Below the pieces are notes generated by a model, which was not told the DNA's origin, searched no databases, and was given only the letters and a program-made list of their open reading frames with translations. Of a stretch of DNA of 64,000 nt, positions 17,446 through 24,885 are shown piece after piece. The stretch covers positions 124,001-188,000 of the forward strand of contig CAJQLE010000004.1 in assembly GCA_905479105.1 (NCBI GenBank), written 5' to 3'. How positions within the stretch are numbered: position 1 is the first letter of the stretch; each line of letters opens with the position of its first letter. The stretch is from an uncultured Flavobacteriales bacterium (GTDB taxonomy: Bacteria > Bacteroidota > Bacteroidia > Flavobacteriales_G > Salibacteraceae). The position numbers and the translations under genes are program-made.

Positions 17446-18040
17446 TGAATATGTGGGCACCTATTGTTGAACCCCATACTTGATGTCCGTCTTCCGTCCA
17501 ACCACGATCCCAACTTATTAATTTGTCTTTGTACAACTCCACTTCATTTGTTTCCAAAGCAGCACCTCGCCAGGTATTTGGACACCTAGCCGCTGTAGCT
17601 CCTCTGAACGCTTCTTTTGCATAGTGCATTCCAATGCCACAATCCTCTAAAAGTGAGAGATCTTCACTTGAAAGGTATTCTAATATCGTTGGTTTTTTAT
17701 TGGCGCCTATGTATTTCTCTTTATCAGGTATATCGTAAATGTAACTTACATATTTGCCTTCACTCAATTCCACTAATTGGTAAATACGCTGACGATAAGG
17801 TTGCTTCAAATTATTGGAGTTAGCCCGTTCCATATATAGCCAAACTTCTTCTGTTTTATTTTCCCAAATGCGTGCGACCTTCAGACTAATGTCAGAGAAA
17901 TTCGTGTCTTCTTTCGCTTGAGCTTTTGACGTGAATTCACCCGTCATGTATGAAGTAAGCATTTCAAGCGAGGGCGACTGTGCAGAGCTGTTTAATGAGG
18001 TCAGAAAAAGGAGACTAAATGCTATGAGCCTAAAATTCAT
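17435..18040 (-). CDS. CpeT/CpcT-like protein with signal peptide
   Basis: The mature part matches the CpcT/CpeT chromophore lyase family (PF06206): YMTGEFTSKAQA at the start, YRQRIYQL in the middle, then a C-terminal run with RCPNTWRGA, ISWDRGWT and QVWGSTIG. Cyanobacterial members attach bilins to phycobiliproteins; this organism type has none, so the ligand must differ. A signal peptide (residues 1-20) puts it in the periplasm, unlike the cytoplasmic cyanobacterial enzymes. It is eight bases downstream of the large conserved gene and probably shares its transcript. Confidence 0.78.
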   Translation of the reverse strand: MNFRLIAFSLLFLTSLNSSAQSPSLEMLTSYMTGEFTSKAQAKEDTNFSDISLKVARIWENKTEEVWLYMERANSNNLKQPYRQRIYQLVELSEGKYVSYIYDIPDKEKYIGANKKPTILEYLSSEDLSLLEDCGIGMHYAKEAFRGATAARCPNTWRGAALETNEVELYKDKLISWDRGWTEDGHQVWGSTIGAHIFIKK

Positions 18041-18048
18041 GAGACAAT

Positions 18049-19464
18049 TTATTCTTTCTCAGCCAGTTCTTTCCAGCCAAAAAGCTTGCCTTCTTTAATC
18101 ATATTACCCACAATACTTGGAACCATATATTCCCAGCCATCTTCGCAATCCTTGATTTTCTTGACTACGTGATCAGAGAAAATGTGAAGTATATCTTTAT
18201 TAGAGCATCTGATTTGTTCTATTTTCCCATTCATCCTTAGATAATCAATAAGAAGATTAATGGAAGGATCCTCAAATTTTAAATCATCTAAAGTTTTCAA
18301 AGTTTCTCCATCTTCCTGAAGAGAAGGATATACATATACTTTGACATTTCGTCCGAATAGAATCCCGTATGCTTCTAGCAGTCTGCCCTTGAGGCGATCA
18401 TAATATTTATCGTCAAAAATTTGAATGAGATTCTCAACTCCTAGAATGACACCCACTTTCCGATTTCTAACAGAATCACTTAAGTAGGAGACAAGCGTAT
18501 AATATTTCTGATAGTTTGAAATAAGAACAGTGTATCCTAAGCTTCCTATAATATCTACGCGGTCCAAGAAATCTTTCTCATCAATTCTACCTTCGGCACT
18601 CAGATCTTTTAATGTCAGTTCAAATAATACTTGAATGCGATCGACATCTATATCCTCTTCTTTTCTGAATTCTTTCAAACCCATTTTAAGCATGTCGAGA
18701 TTTACATGAGTCAATGGGCGAAACCTTCCTCTCAGTACCAATATATTCTTTTTGTACAGAGCTTGAGAAGCCTGCAGAACATCGCCATTTGGACCAAAGA
18801 GCGCTGCATCTGTCATTCCATTTTTAACCAAAAGCAAACTTAAAATACGATTGTCTACATGCTCAAATTGAGGTCCTGAAAGTCTGAACATATCTATCTC
18901 AATTCGCCCATGCCCTAATCCATCAAGCAGGCTGTTGAGCATCATTTCGGGATTGTCACTGTAATGGTAAGCAGCGTAGATTAGATTGACGCCAACCCTT
19001 CCTAATGCTTTTTGTTGCAAAAGACCATCGTTGTCATGCATGATGACGTGAAATACACACTCGTTTGGTGGGGTGTTAGGCTTCAGTTGAAATCTGAGTC
19101 CAAACCAACCGTGACCTTTGTTGGTTTTGTAGTAGTTTAGGATCTCTACGGTGTTAACGAATGAGAAGAATCGAGTGTCTCCTTTTCTGTGCTCGAGTTT
19201 ACCAAGTAGATTTGAATACTCTTTATCGAGCATCGTAATAAGACGCGGCTCAGCAACATATTTTTTCGAAGCTCCGTAAATGGAGTCAGAAATCTTCATG
19301 TCATACGCAGAAGTAGTTAGAGCTATAGTTCCAGAAGCTCCACCTGCCGCAAAAAAATTAGCTGAGACTTCTTGACCTGCTCCAATTTCAGCGAACGAAC
19401 CGTAGATACTTCCGTCTAGGTTCAAGGTTAAAGCCTTCTCTCTAATTCCTATTTCTCTATTCAT
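18049..19464 (-). CDS. Conserved 471-residue protein, function unknown
   Basis: A soluble protein starting MNREIGIREKALTLNLDG and containing YGSFAEIGAGQEV, GGASGTIA, IEIDMFRLSGP, LVLRGRFRPLTHVN and ELTLKDLSAEG. I recall closely similar full-length proteins in many Flavobacteria and other Bacteroidota, with inconsistent names (some as nicotinate-nucleotide adenylyltransferase, which I cannot support from motifs). There is no signal peptide or transmembrane segment. The many conserved Gly, Asp and Arg suggest an enzyme. It is followed at eight bases by the CpeT-like gene. Confidence 0.75.
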   Translation of the reverse strand: MNREIGIREKALTLNLDGSIYGSFAEIGAGQEVSANFFAAGGASGTIALTTSAYDMKISDSIYGASKKYVAEPRLITMLDKEYSNLLGKLEHRKGDTRFFSFVNTVEILNYYKTNKGHGWFGLRFQLKPNTPPNECVFHVIMHDNDGLLQQKALGRVGVNLIYAAYHYSDNPEMMLNSLLDGLGHGRIEIDMFRLSGPQFEHVDNRILSLLLVKNGMTDAALFGPNGDVLQASQALYKKNILVLRGRFRPLTHVNLDMLKMGLKEFRKEEDIDVDRIQVLFELTLKDLSAEGRIDEKDFLDRVDIIGSLGYTVLISNYQKYYTLVSYLSDSVRNRKVGVILGVENLIQIFDDKYYDRLKGRLLEAYGILFGRNVKVYVYPSLQEDGETLKTLDDLKFEDPSINLLIDYLRMNGKIEQIRCSNKDILHIFSDHVVKKIKDCEDGWEYMVPSIVGNMIKEGKLFGWKELAEKE

Positions 19465-19602
19465 ACTTTATGCTATTTCACGCGATTGTCAAATCTACAT
19501 GCTTAGATTTATTTGACGTGTTCTATTCGACAAAGGTTAGGCCTCAAACGATAGGTCAAAGAATTTGTTTGTTAAAGATTTCCACATGAATGCCGTTAAA
19601 CG

Positions 19603-19630
19603 AAAAAAGCCCCGATTTCGGGGCTTTTTT
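19603..19630. terminator. Bidirectional rho-independent terminator
   Basis: AAAAAAGCCCCGA, a short loop, then TCGGGGCTTTTTT. It is 17 bases beyond the stop of the PKD protein gene at 19647 and can work on both strands, which separates that gene from the one at 18049. Confidence 0.85.
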
Positions 19631-19646
19631 CATGGTTTAATGTATT

Positions 19647-21935
19647 CTATTGCTTCACAATCGGAAGTTTAATTGAAGCGTTGTCTCTTGTGATAATTTC
19701 AATGAAATACAGTCCTTTGGAAAGGCTAGATAAATCCATTTCTACTCCATTTGAAATACTGTTAAATGTTGTGTTAATTTGAGATCCATCTATAGAGAAC
19801 AGCTGAAAGCTTTCTATACTTGAGTCATCCGTGAACGAAAGTCTCACCAAACCCGAAGTTGGGTTCGGAGATAAAGTATAGTTTGTAGCATTTAATTCGC
19901 TGATTCCAACAGTTAGATCTACCAATTCAACATCTAAGCAATATGGTGCACTAGCGCCTAGTCCATTCGTTGCTGTTAAACATACGTTGTATGTGCCGCC
20001 TGTAGCTGGATAATTGAATGACGGGTTTTCATCGGTAGAGGTTTCATTATTAATATCAAAGTCCCATTGATAAGTTGCGGGACCTGGATTGCCCACTAAA
20101 GATAAGTTTGTGAATTCTACTGAATTACCTGCTAATGTTTCACTCGAGAATAGAGCAACAGGGAGCTCATTAGCAACAGTTACTGAACCACAAACAGAAT
20201 CTGTTCCATACTGATTAGTAGCAGCTAAACAAACAGTGTATTCATCAGCAAAAGCATAGTCATGAGTCGGGTTTTGGTTGGTGCTAGTTGAGCCATCTCC
20301 AAAATCCCAAAACCAAGTTGTAGGAGAGTTGAATGAATTATCAGTAAATACAATGGTTGGGTCATTCGCATCATCATAGGTGTATGACGCCAATGGAACA
20401 GCATTTACTATTGTCACATTTGATGAATAAACTGCACTTGTTCCGATAATATTCGAGGCAGTTAAACTAACCGTATATGTTCCAGGTGATGTAAATAGAT
20501 GCGTTGGATTTTGAAGTGTAGAAGTTGTTCCATCATCAAAATCCCAAGCCCAAGAAAGGGGGAAATTACTTGATAAATCAGTAAAATCAATGGATGGATC
20601 ATTCGTATTATCAAAACTAAAAAGAGCTGTTGGTGGATTTATTGGGTTAGTCGTAATTGCTCGGAAGTGATAAGTGGTCGTTGTATTAGCGGTCCAATTA
20701 CTTCCATTGTAAGTGGCGGCTCTGCCATTTCCCCCCGTTGTTTGAGTAATCCATGCTCCACCAGTTGGCACTTCAAATCCAATAAAAATATCACCGGTTA
20801 GGCTGTCTAGTTGATTGGCATAAGGTCTTAAATCAATTCTGGTCATTCTCTGAGGCTCAAGCAAATTTGCTTCAGGGAACATCATAATCGGTGTGATTAA
20901 ATCTGTACCTGGACTACCAGCGTTATTTGACCAAATATGAACCTCAATGCTATCATTTGGATTGTTCACGTCCGTATAATTTCTAATCAAAGCTGTGGTG
21001 AGCGTGCTTAAACCGCTTCCTAAAGAAACTCTGTTGGCAGCGCCACTAGTGAATGTGGATGAGAAATTTACAACATTGTCTACTACACCATTATCGTGAT
21101 TGATGTAATTCCCAGCAATGTATTGGTAGATAGTTGATGTAGCTGAATTAAGCTGAGCAGAATTATCTATTGCATCAATTACATAATCTACATAAGCACC
21201 AGCTGTTTGAGGAGGAATTGCAAATGTGTAATCATTGCCGTTGGTATCTATCGGTGAAATTATTGTTGGAGGTCCTATATTATCTACTGTATAAGACATA
21301 CTTACACTTGATAATCCTGATATGTCAGTAATCGTTGCGGTCCTGAAATTTGTGTCTGCATCGCCTTCAAAATGAGGAGCTGGATTATGGACAATAAGAG
21401 GTGGAGCATTATCCACTGTAGAACTTGTAATTCTCATACTATCAATGAATATTCCATCGGATTGATAACCTTGATCAGTATAAAGTCTATATCTAATTTT
21501 TACCTGACTATTCCCGACAAAACCACCTATGTTGGCAGAAAAATTTGCCCAAGTAGCAAGATTGTTTTCACCATTAAAAGTTGTGACTACTGTCCATGAA
21601 GCTCCATTATTAGCGGATGCTTCTAAGTAACAATAGTCAAAGCCATTTTCAATATCATACTTAACTCTGAAATGAACATTTGCATCAAGTGCAGTCGTTA
21701 AATCGAAGCTCTGAGTAATCGTTGCGTATGTTGTTTGAAGATTCAGATACAGTCCACCAGGACTGTCGGTTAGAGAATTCGAGCCATTGTAAACCTGAGC
21801 TGTGCTTGTACCCCATTGACCTGTGAGCGTCCAAGCGGATAAGCCACTGTCAAAGTCATCGGAGAAAACGGTGGTTTGTGCAATAATAAATTGGGTTAGG
21901 AGCAAAGCCCCTAATAGAGTAAATATTCTTTTCAT
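19647..21935 (-). CDS. T9SS-secreted PKD-repeat protein
   Basis: The start is placed at the ATG at 21935 (MKRIFTLLGALLLTQ), giving a proper signal peptide cleaved near AQTTVFSDDF. Residues about 20-170 form a jelly-roll like domain of the MAM or choice-of-anchor type. Three PKD domains follow at about 440-670, each with a WDFDDG or WDFGDG type motif; the second and third carry Cys pairs that could form disulfides. The last 75 residues are a type A T9SS sorting tail starting LSPNPTSG. It is probably a cell-surface adhesin or glycan-binding protein. Confidence 0.88.
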   Translation of the reverse strand: MKRIFTLLGALLLTQFIIAQTTVFSDDFDSGLSAWTLTGQWGTSTAQVYNGSNSLTDSPGGLYLNLQTTYATITQSFDLTTALDANVHFRVKYDIENGFDYCYLEASANNGASWTVVTTFNGENNLATWANFSANIGGFVGNSQVKIRYRLYTDQGYQSDGIFIDSMRITSSTVDNAPPLIVHNPAPHFEGDADTNFRTATITDISGLSSVSMSYTVDNIGPPTIISPIDTNGNDYTFAIPPQTAGAYVDYVIDAIDNSAQLNSATSTIYQYIAGNYINHDNGVVDNVVNFSSTFTSGAANRVSLGSGLSTLTTALIRNYTDVNNPNDSIEVHIWSNNAGSPGTDLITPIMMFPEANLLEPQRMTRIDLRPYANQLDSLTGDIFIGFEVPTGGAWITQTTGGNGRAATYNGSNWTANTTTTYHFRAITTNPINPPTALFSFDNTNDPSIDFTDLSSNFPLSWAWDFDDGTTSTLQNPTHLFTSPGTYTVSLTASNIIGTSAVYSSNVTIVNAVPLASYTYDDANDPTIVFTDNSFNSPTTWFWDFGDGSTSTNQNPTHDYAFADEYTVCLAATNQYGTDSVCGSVTVANELPVALFSSETLAGNSVEFTNLSLVGNPGPATYQWDFDINNETSTDENPSFNYPATGGTYNVCLTATNGLGASAPYCLDVELVDLTVGISELNATNYTLSPNPTSGLVRLSFTDDSSIESFQLFSIDGSQINTTFNSISNGVEMDLSSLSKGLYFIEIITRDNASIKLPIVKQ

Positions 21936-21940
21936 AGCAT

Positions 21941-21948
21941 TAGGTTTG
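21941..21948 (+). promoter_or_regulatory. -7 promoter box TAGGTTTG of the csaA operon
   Basis: Exact TAnnTTTG match 20 bases before the csaA ATG. A near match on the other strand (21952-21959, TATTTTCG) would serve the divergent T9SS gene, so both promoters share a 33-base interval. Confidence 0.45.
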
Positions 21949-21968
21949 TCTCGAAAATACAAATCATT

Positions 21969-22304
21969 ATGGATACGGCTTCTTGTTCTCATTTTAATTC
22001 TCTAGATATTCGTGTTGGCGTTATTTTAAAGGCGGATGTTTTTCCAGAGGCAATGAAGCCTGCCTATGTTCTAACTATTGATTTTGGTAAGGAATTGGGC
22101 ATGCTAAAATCGAGTGCGCAATTGACTGAACTCTATAAACCAAATGAATTGATAGGAACGCAGATCCTAGCTGTGGTTAATTTTCCCCCCAAACAAATCG
22201 CCAATTTCATGAGTGAATGTTTAGTATTAGGTGTCTACTCGAAAGAAGGCGTAGTTTTGCTTTCAACAGAACGACCGTGTGATATCGGTGATAAATTAGG
22301 TTGA
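21969..22304 (+). CDS. csaA: CsaA-type tRNA-binding chaperone
   Basis: A 111-residue protein made of one tRNA-binding OB fold. Seen: LDIRVGVILKADVFPEA, a KPAYVLTIDFGKELG strand pair, SSAQLTELY, then IGTQILAVVNFPPKQIANFMSE and LGVYSKEGVVLLSTERP. This matches Bacillus CsaA, a dimeric export-related chaperone that also binds tRNA. It opens a tight three-gene operon: one base separates its stop from the next start. Confidence 0.92.
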   Translation: MDTASCSHFNSLDIRVGVILKADVFPEAMKPAYVLTIDFGKELGMLKSSAQLTELYKPNELIGTQILAVVNFPPKQIANFMSECLVLGVYSKEGVVLLSTERPCDIGDKLG

Positions 22305-22305
22305 A

Positions 22306-22878
22306 TTGAATATTAGAGATTACTGGAAGAAGCAATGGGTGAAAAACCTCATTTTCTTCAGTCTTATGGCCGTTTTTTTCTTTACAGGTTTTCCTAAGTG
22401 GGTAAATATTCAGTTTACACGATTGAATCTTGAATCTCCTGATGAAATTGTAAAGATTGAATCTTCTCAACCGAGTTTGTATGACCATCAAATATTGATT
22501 GAAAATCACGAAGGAGAGCAAATTCAACTTTCTGATTTTGAAGGAGGGGCAGTGTTTATTAGCCTATGGGCTAGCTGGTGCGTGCCATGCATTGCTGAAT
22601 TTTCTTCTTTAGAAGTTTTGGCAAAAGAGATCCCAGATATATCGATCGTTGCCTTGAATATTGAAGATCAAGAAACGTTCAATTCATTCCTTGATAAAAA
22701 CGATTATAATCTTCCGTTTTACTTGCTGCGAACTCCGCTTCCCTCCCAGCTAAATGCGCCTGCCATTCCTGCAACCTTTATTTTGAATGAAGAAGGCAAG
22801 GTTATTTTCAAACATTTCGGTGCTGTTGATTGGTCTTCTGAATCAACAATAGCTAAGCTTAATAAAATTCTGATTTAG
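22306..22878 (+). CDS. Membrane-anchored TlpA/ResA-like thioredoxin
   Basis: The N-terminal anchor is at about residues 13-30, followed by a thioredoxin-like domain with the active site WASWCVPC and the cis-Pro loop PAIPATFIL. TlpA/ResA proteins reduce disulfides in the periplasm, for example in cytochrome c maturation. There is no ATG near the anchor; TTG at 22306 gives a good cytoplasmic leader (MNIRDYWKKQW). It lies between csaA and an ATP-grasp-like gene with gaps of one and two bases. Confidence 0.88.
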   Translation: MNIRDYWKKQWVKNLIFFSLMAVFFFTGFPKWVNIQFTRLNLESPDEIVKIESSQPSLYDHQILIENHEGEQIQLSDFEGGAVFISLWASWCVPCIAEFSSLEVLAKEIPDISIVALNIEDQETFNSFLDKNDYNLPFYLLRTPLPSQLNAPAIPATFILNEEGKVIFKHFGAVDWSSESTIAKLNKILI

Positions 22879-22880
22879 TA

Positions 22881-23777
22881 ATGTATTTTCTAGATAACTA
22901 TAAACGTGGAATTTTTAATCGCTACAGAAAAGGCATGCCTTGGCCAGAAATGTTTTCTAAAGACCTCGCAGCTTGGTTTGGGATAGTGGTTGATAAAATG
23001 AAAAATGGTACTGTTAAGACTTTACTGGTCTATCCGCATTATCCAAGCAGGGGAAGTACGATATATAGAATCGCGAGGCATCTTGGGTTCCAAGTGACGA
23101 ATAAAACTAAACGGAATTCAGATCTGGCAATTTATTGGGAATATAATACAGTAAGGAATGAATTCAAGGCTTTAGAAAGGATTGAAGACCAGCAGGTTAT
23201 TAATCTTTATAATCGAGATATCTCAAAAGATGCCGTTGATTATGCCATGCAGGAAGCATTTGGTTATTCAACCAAAATTGATCCTGAAAAGCATTCAGGT
23301 GTGGCTGTACAAAAAAGTCTCAAAAATGCCGTTCATGATGGTCGAAAGGTAGAGTGTCCAGTTCCGAATGAGGAGGGTTTTATCTTTCAAAAATTCATCG
23401 ATAGCAGTGTCAATGATAGAGAAGTAATGGACCTTCGAATTCCTTTGATGAAAGGAGTTATCCCGTTTTTATATCTCAATTATAGAAACAATAATGAGCG
23501 ATTTAAAAATGTACCTGATCGAGCTGTGCTTGCCGAGAATGTAGATGATTGGCTCAATGAAAATGAAAAAGAACAGTTGAGTAAATTTTGTAAAGTGTTC
23601 AAGTTTGACTTTGGTGAATTGGATGTTTTGCGCGATGCTGTTGACGGTAAGATATATATTGTCGATGCGAACAATACTCCTCAAGGGCCTCCTAAACACT
23701 TGCCTGAAAACGACAAAAAACGAGCGGTTGTTTTATTGAGTAATGCCTTTCAGCGGGCTTTTATACCTTCTGATTAA
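22881..23777 (+). CDS. ATP-grasp-like protein
   Basis: About 300 residues. The C-terminal half has FKFDFGELDVLRD followed by IYIVDANNTPQGPP, the acidic and Asn metal ligands of an ATP-grasp active site. The N-terminal part has VYPHYPSRGSTIYRIARHLG and resembles the preATP-grasp region of enzymes acting on cell-surface polysaccharides. Substrates are unknown. The operon with csaA and tlpA is tight. Its 3' end overlaps the convergent response regulator gene by 17 bases. Confidence 0.7.
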   Translation: MYFLDNYKRGIFNRYRKGMPWPEMFSKDLAAWFGIVVDKMKNGTVKTLLVYPHYPSRGSTIYRIARHLGFQVTNKTKRNSDLAIYWEYNTVRNEFKALERIEDQQVINLYNRDISKDAVDYAMQEAFGYSTKIDPEKHSGVAVQKSLKNAVHDGRKVECPVPNEEGFIFQKFIDSSVNDREVMDLRIPLMKGVIPFLYLNYRNNNERFKNVPDRAVLAENVDDWLNENEKEQLSKFCKVFKFDFGELDVLRDAVDGKIYIVDANNTPQGPPKHLPENDKKRAVVLLSNAFQRAFIPSD

Positions 23778-24885
23778 TGAACTCAGCTTGCATAATTTTG
23801 GAATGAAGAATATCTTTCTTTACAGGTTTCAATAAGTAGTCGTTTAAACCTCGAATACTGTAAAATTCTGTTTTTTGACCTTCACTATTTGCACTTAGCG
23901 CAATGATTGGGAAATTATTTCCGTAGCGTTTTCTGAGCTCTGTTGTGCATTCATAGCCGTCCATTCTTGGTAGTTCTATATCCATTAAAACACAATTATG
24001 TTTTTTTGGGTCATAAAGTTCAAGAGCTTCTATTCCGTTTTCTGCAATATCCGAAGTCCAACCAAAATTTTGAATCATCATTTGAGTAACCATTTGATTC
24101 AGCTTATCATCTTCAACAATTAGAATATGATATTTTTTTTGGACTTCATGAGATAATTGATCAATTGATTTAGGTTCATAGTCATAAGCTGCCTTCCATT
24201 GGTCATATAATCCTATTCTAATTGTATGCTCGTCAATTTTTTCAATTTCAGGCTCAATGCCTCTTAACCGGATCAGCTTTCTGGATAATTCGAGGGAAAG
24301 AGATGAAACAAACTTGCTTTTTGATACTACGGCTCTTTGATTCTCAGACAAACAATTCATGAGTGTTTTTTGCGAAAGCGAGCAATTCTTGGCTTCAATA
24401 TTAATGTCTATGAATTGAGTGCCAGCGGTGATTTGTGATAAATGGAGAATAATGCTCAGTGCAGTCGATTCATGTTGCAAAAGCAATACCGAGATGCCGT
24501 GAATCATATCGGTTATATGATTACTGTCGCCAAAGTTTTGCGGACTTATTTTAGGATCTTTATTGAGAGTGTATTTAATTAAGGGAAAGTCAACTTTTAG
24601 TATGGCAACCAATACCTCAAATGTTTCGTGAGTATTAAATACACTAGATGTTTCACTAACCAAGTCTACTTTAGGATCTATGACCTTGCCAAAAGCTCGA
24701 ACTTTTCGCGTCATACGATCAATTTCGTTCTGCAACCCCGTCACATAGTCCAATTGTTTTTTTGTTAGAGTCTCTTCTTCAAGGGCATGCATATATCCTT
24801 GAAGAGTGTTAAGCGAACGCCTTAATTCTCGATCAAATTTCTGAGCTACCTCTAAAGAGCTTTTATTGTTGTCCGATTCGTTCAT
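23761..24885 (-). CDS. Degenerate sensor kinase fused to a receiver domain
   Basis: The start is placed at the ATG at 24885 (MNESDNNKSS); a longer frame would add only antisense-like residues from the peptidase gene. Residues 10-60 align with a HisKA helix, but the phospho-accepting His is Arg19 (DRELRRSLNT instead of SHEIRTPLN). The following ATPase region lacks a recognisable N box Asn and DxGxG. The C-terminal receiver (250-374) is intact: Asp259/260, the phospho-site Asp302 in MDIELPRMDG, and Lys353 in LLKP. It likely receives phosphate from another kinase. It overlaps the upstream peptidase gene by 23 bases. Confidence 0.8.
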   Translation of the reverse strand: MNESDNNKSSLEVAQKFDRELRRSLNTLQGYMHALEEETLTKKQLDYVTGLQNEIDRMTRKVRAFGKVIDPKVDLVSETSSVFNTHETFEVLVAILKVDFPLIKYTLNKDPKISPQNFGDSNHITDMIHGISVLLLQHESTALSIILHLSQITAGTQFIDINIEAKNCSLSQKTLMNCLSENQRAVVSKSKFVSSLSLELSRKLIRLRGIEPEIEKIDEHTIRIGLYDQWKAAYDYEPKSIDQLSHEVQKKYHILIVEDDKLNQMVTQMMIQNFGWTSDIAENGIEALELYDPKKHNCVLMDIELPRMDGYECTTELRKRYGNNFPIIALSANSEGQKTEFYSIRGLNDYLLKPVKKDILHSKIMQAEFINQKV

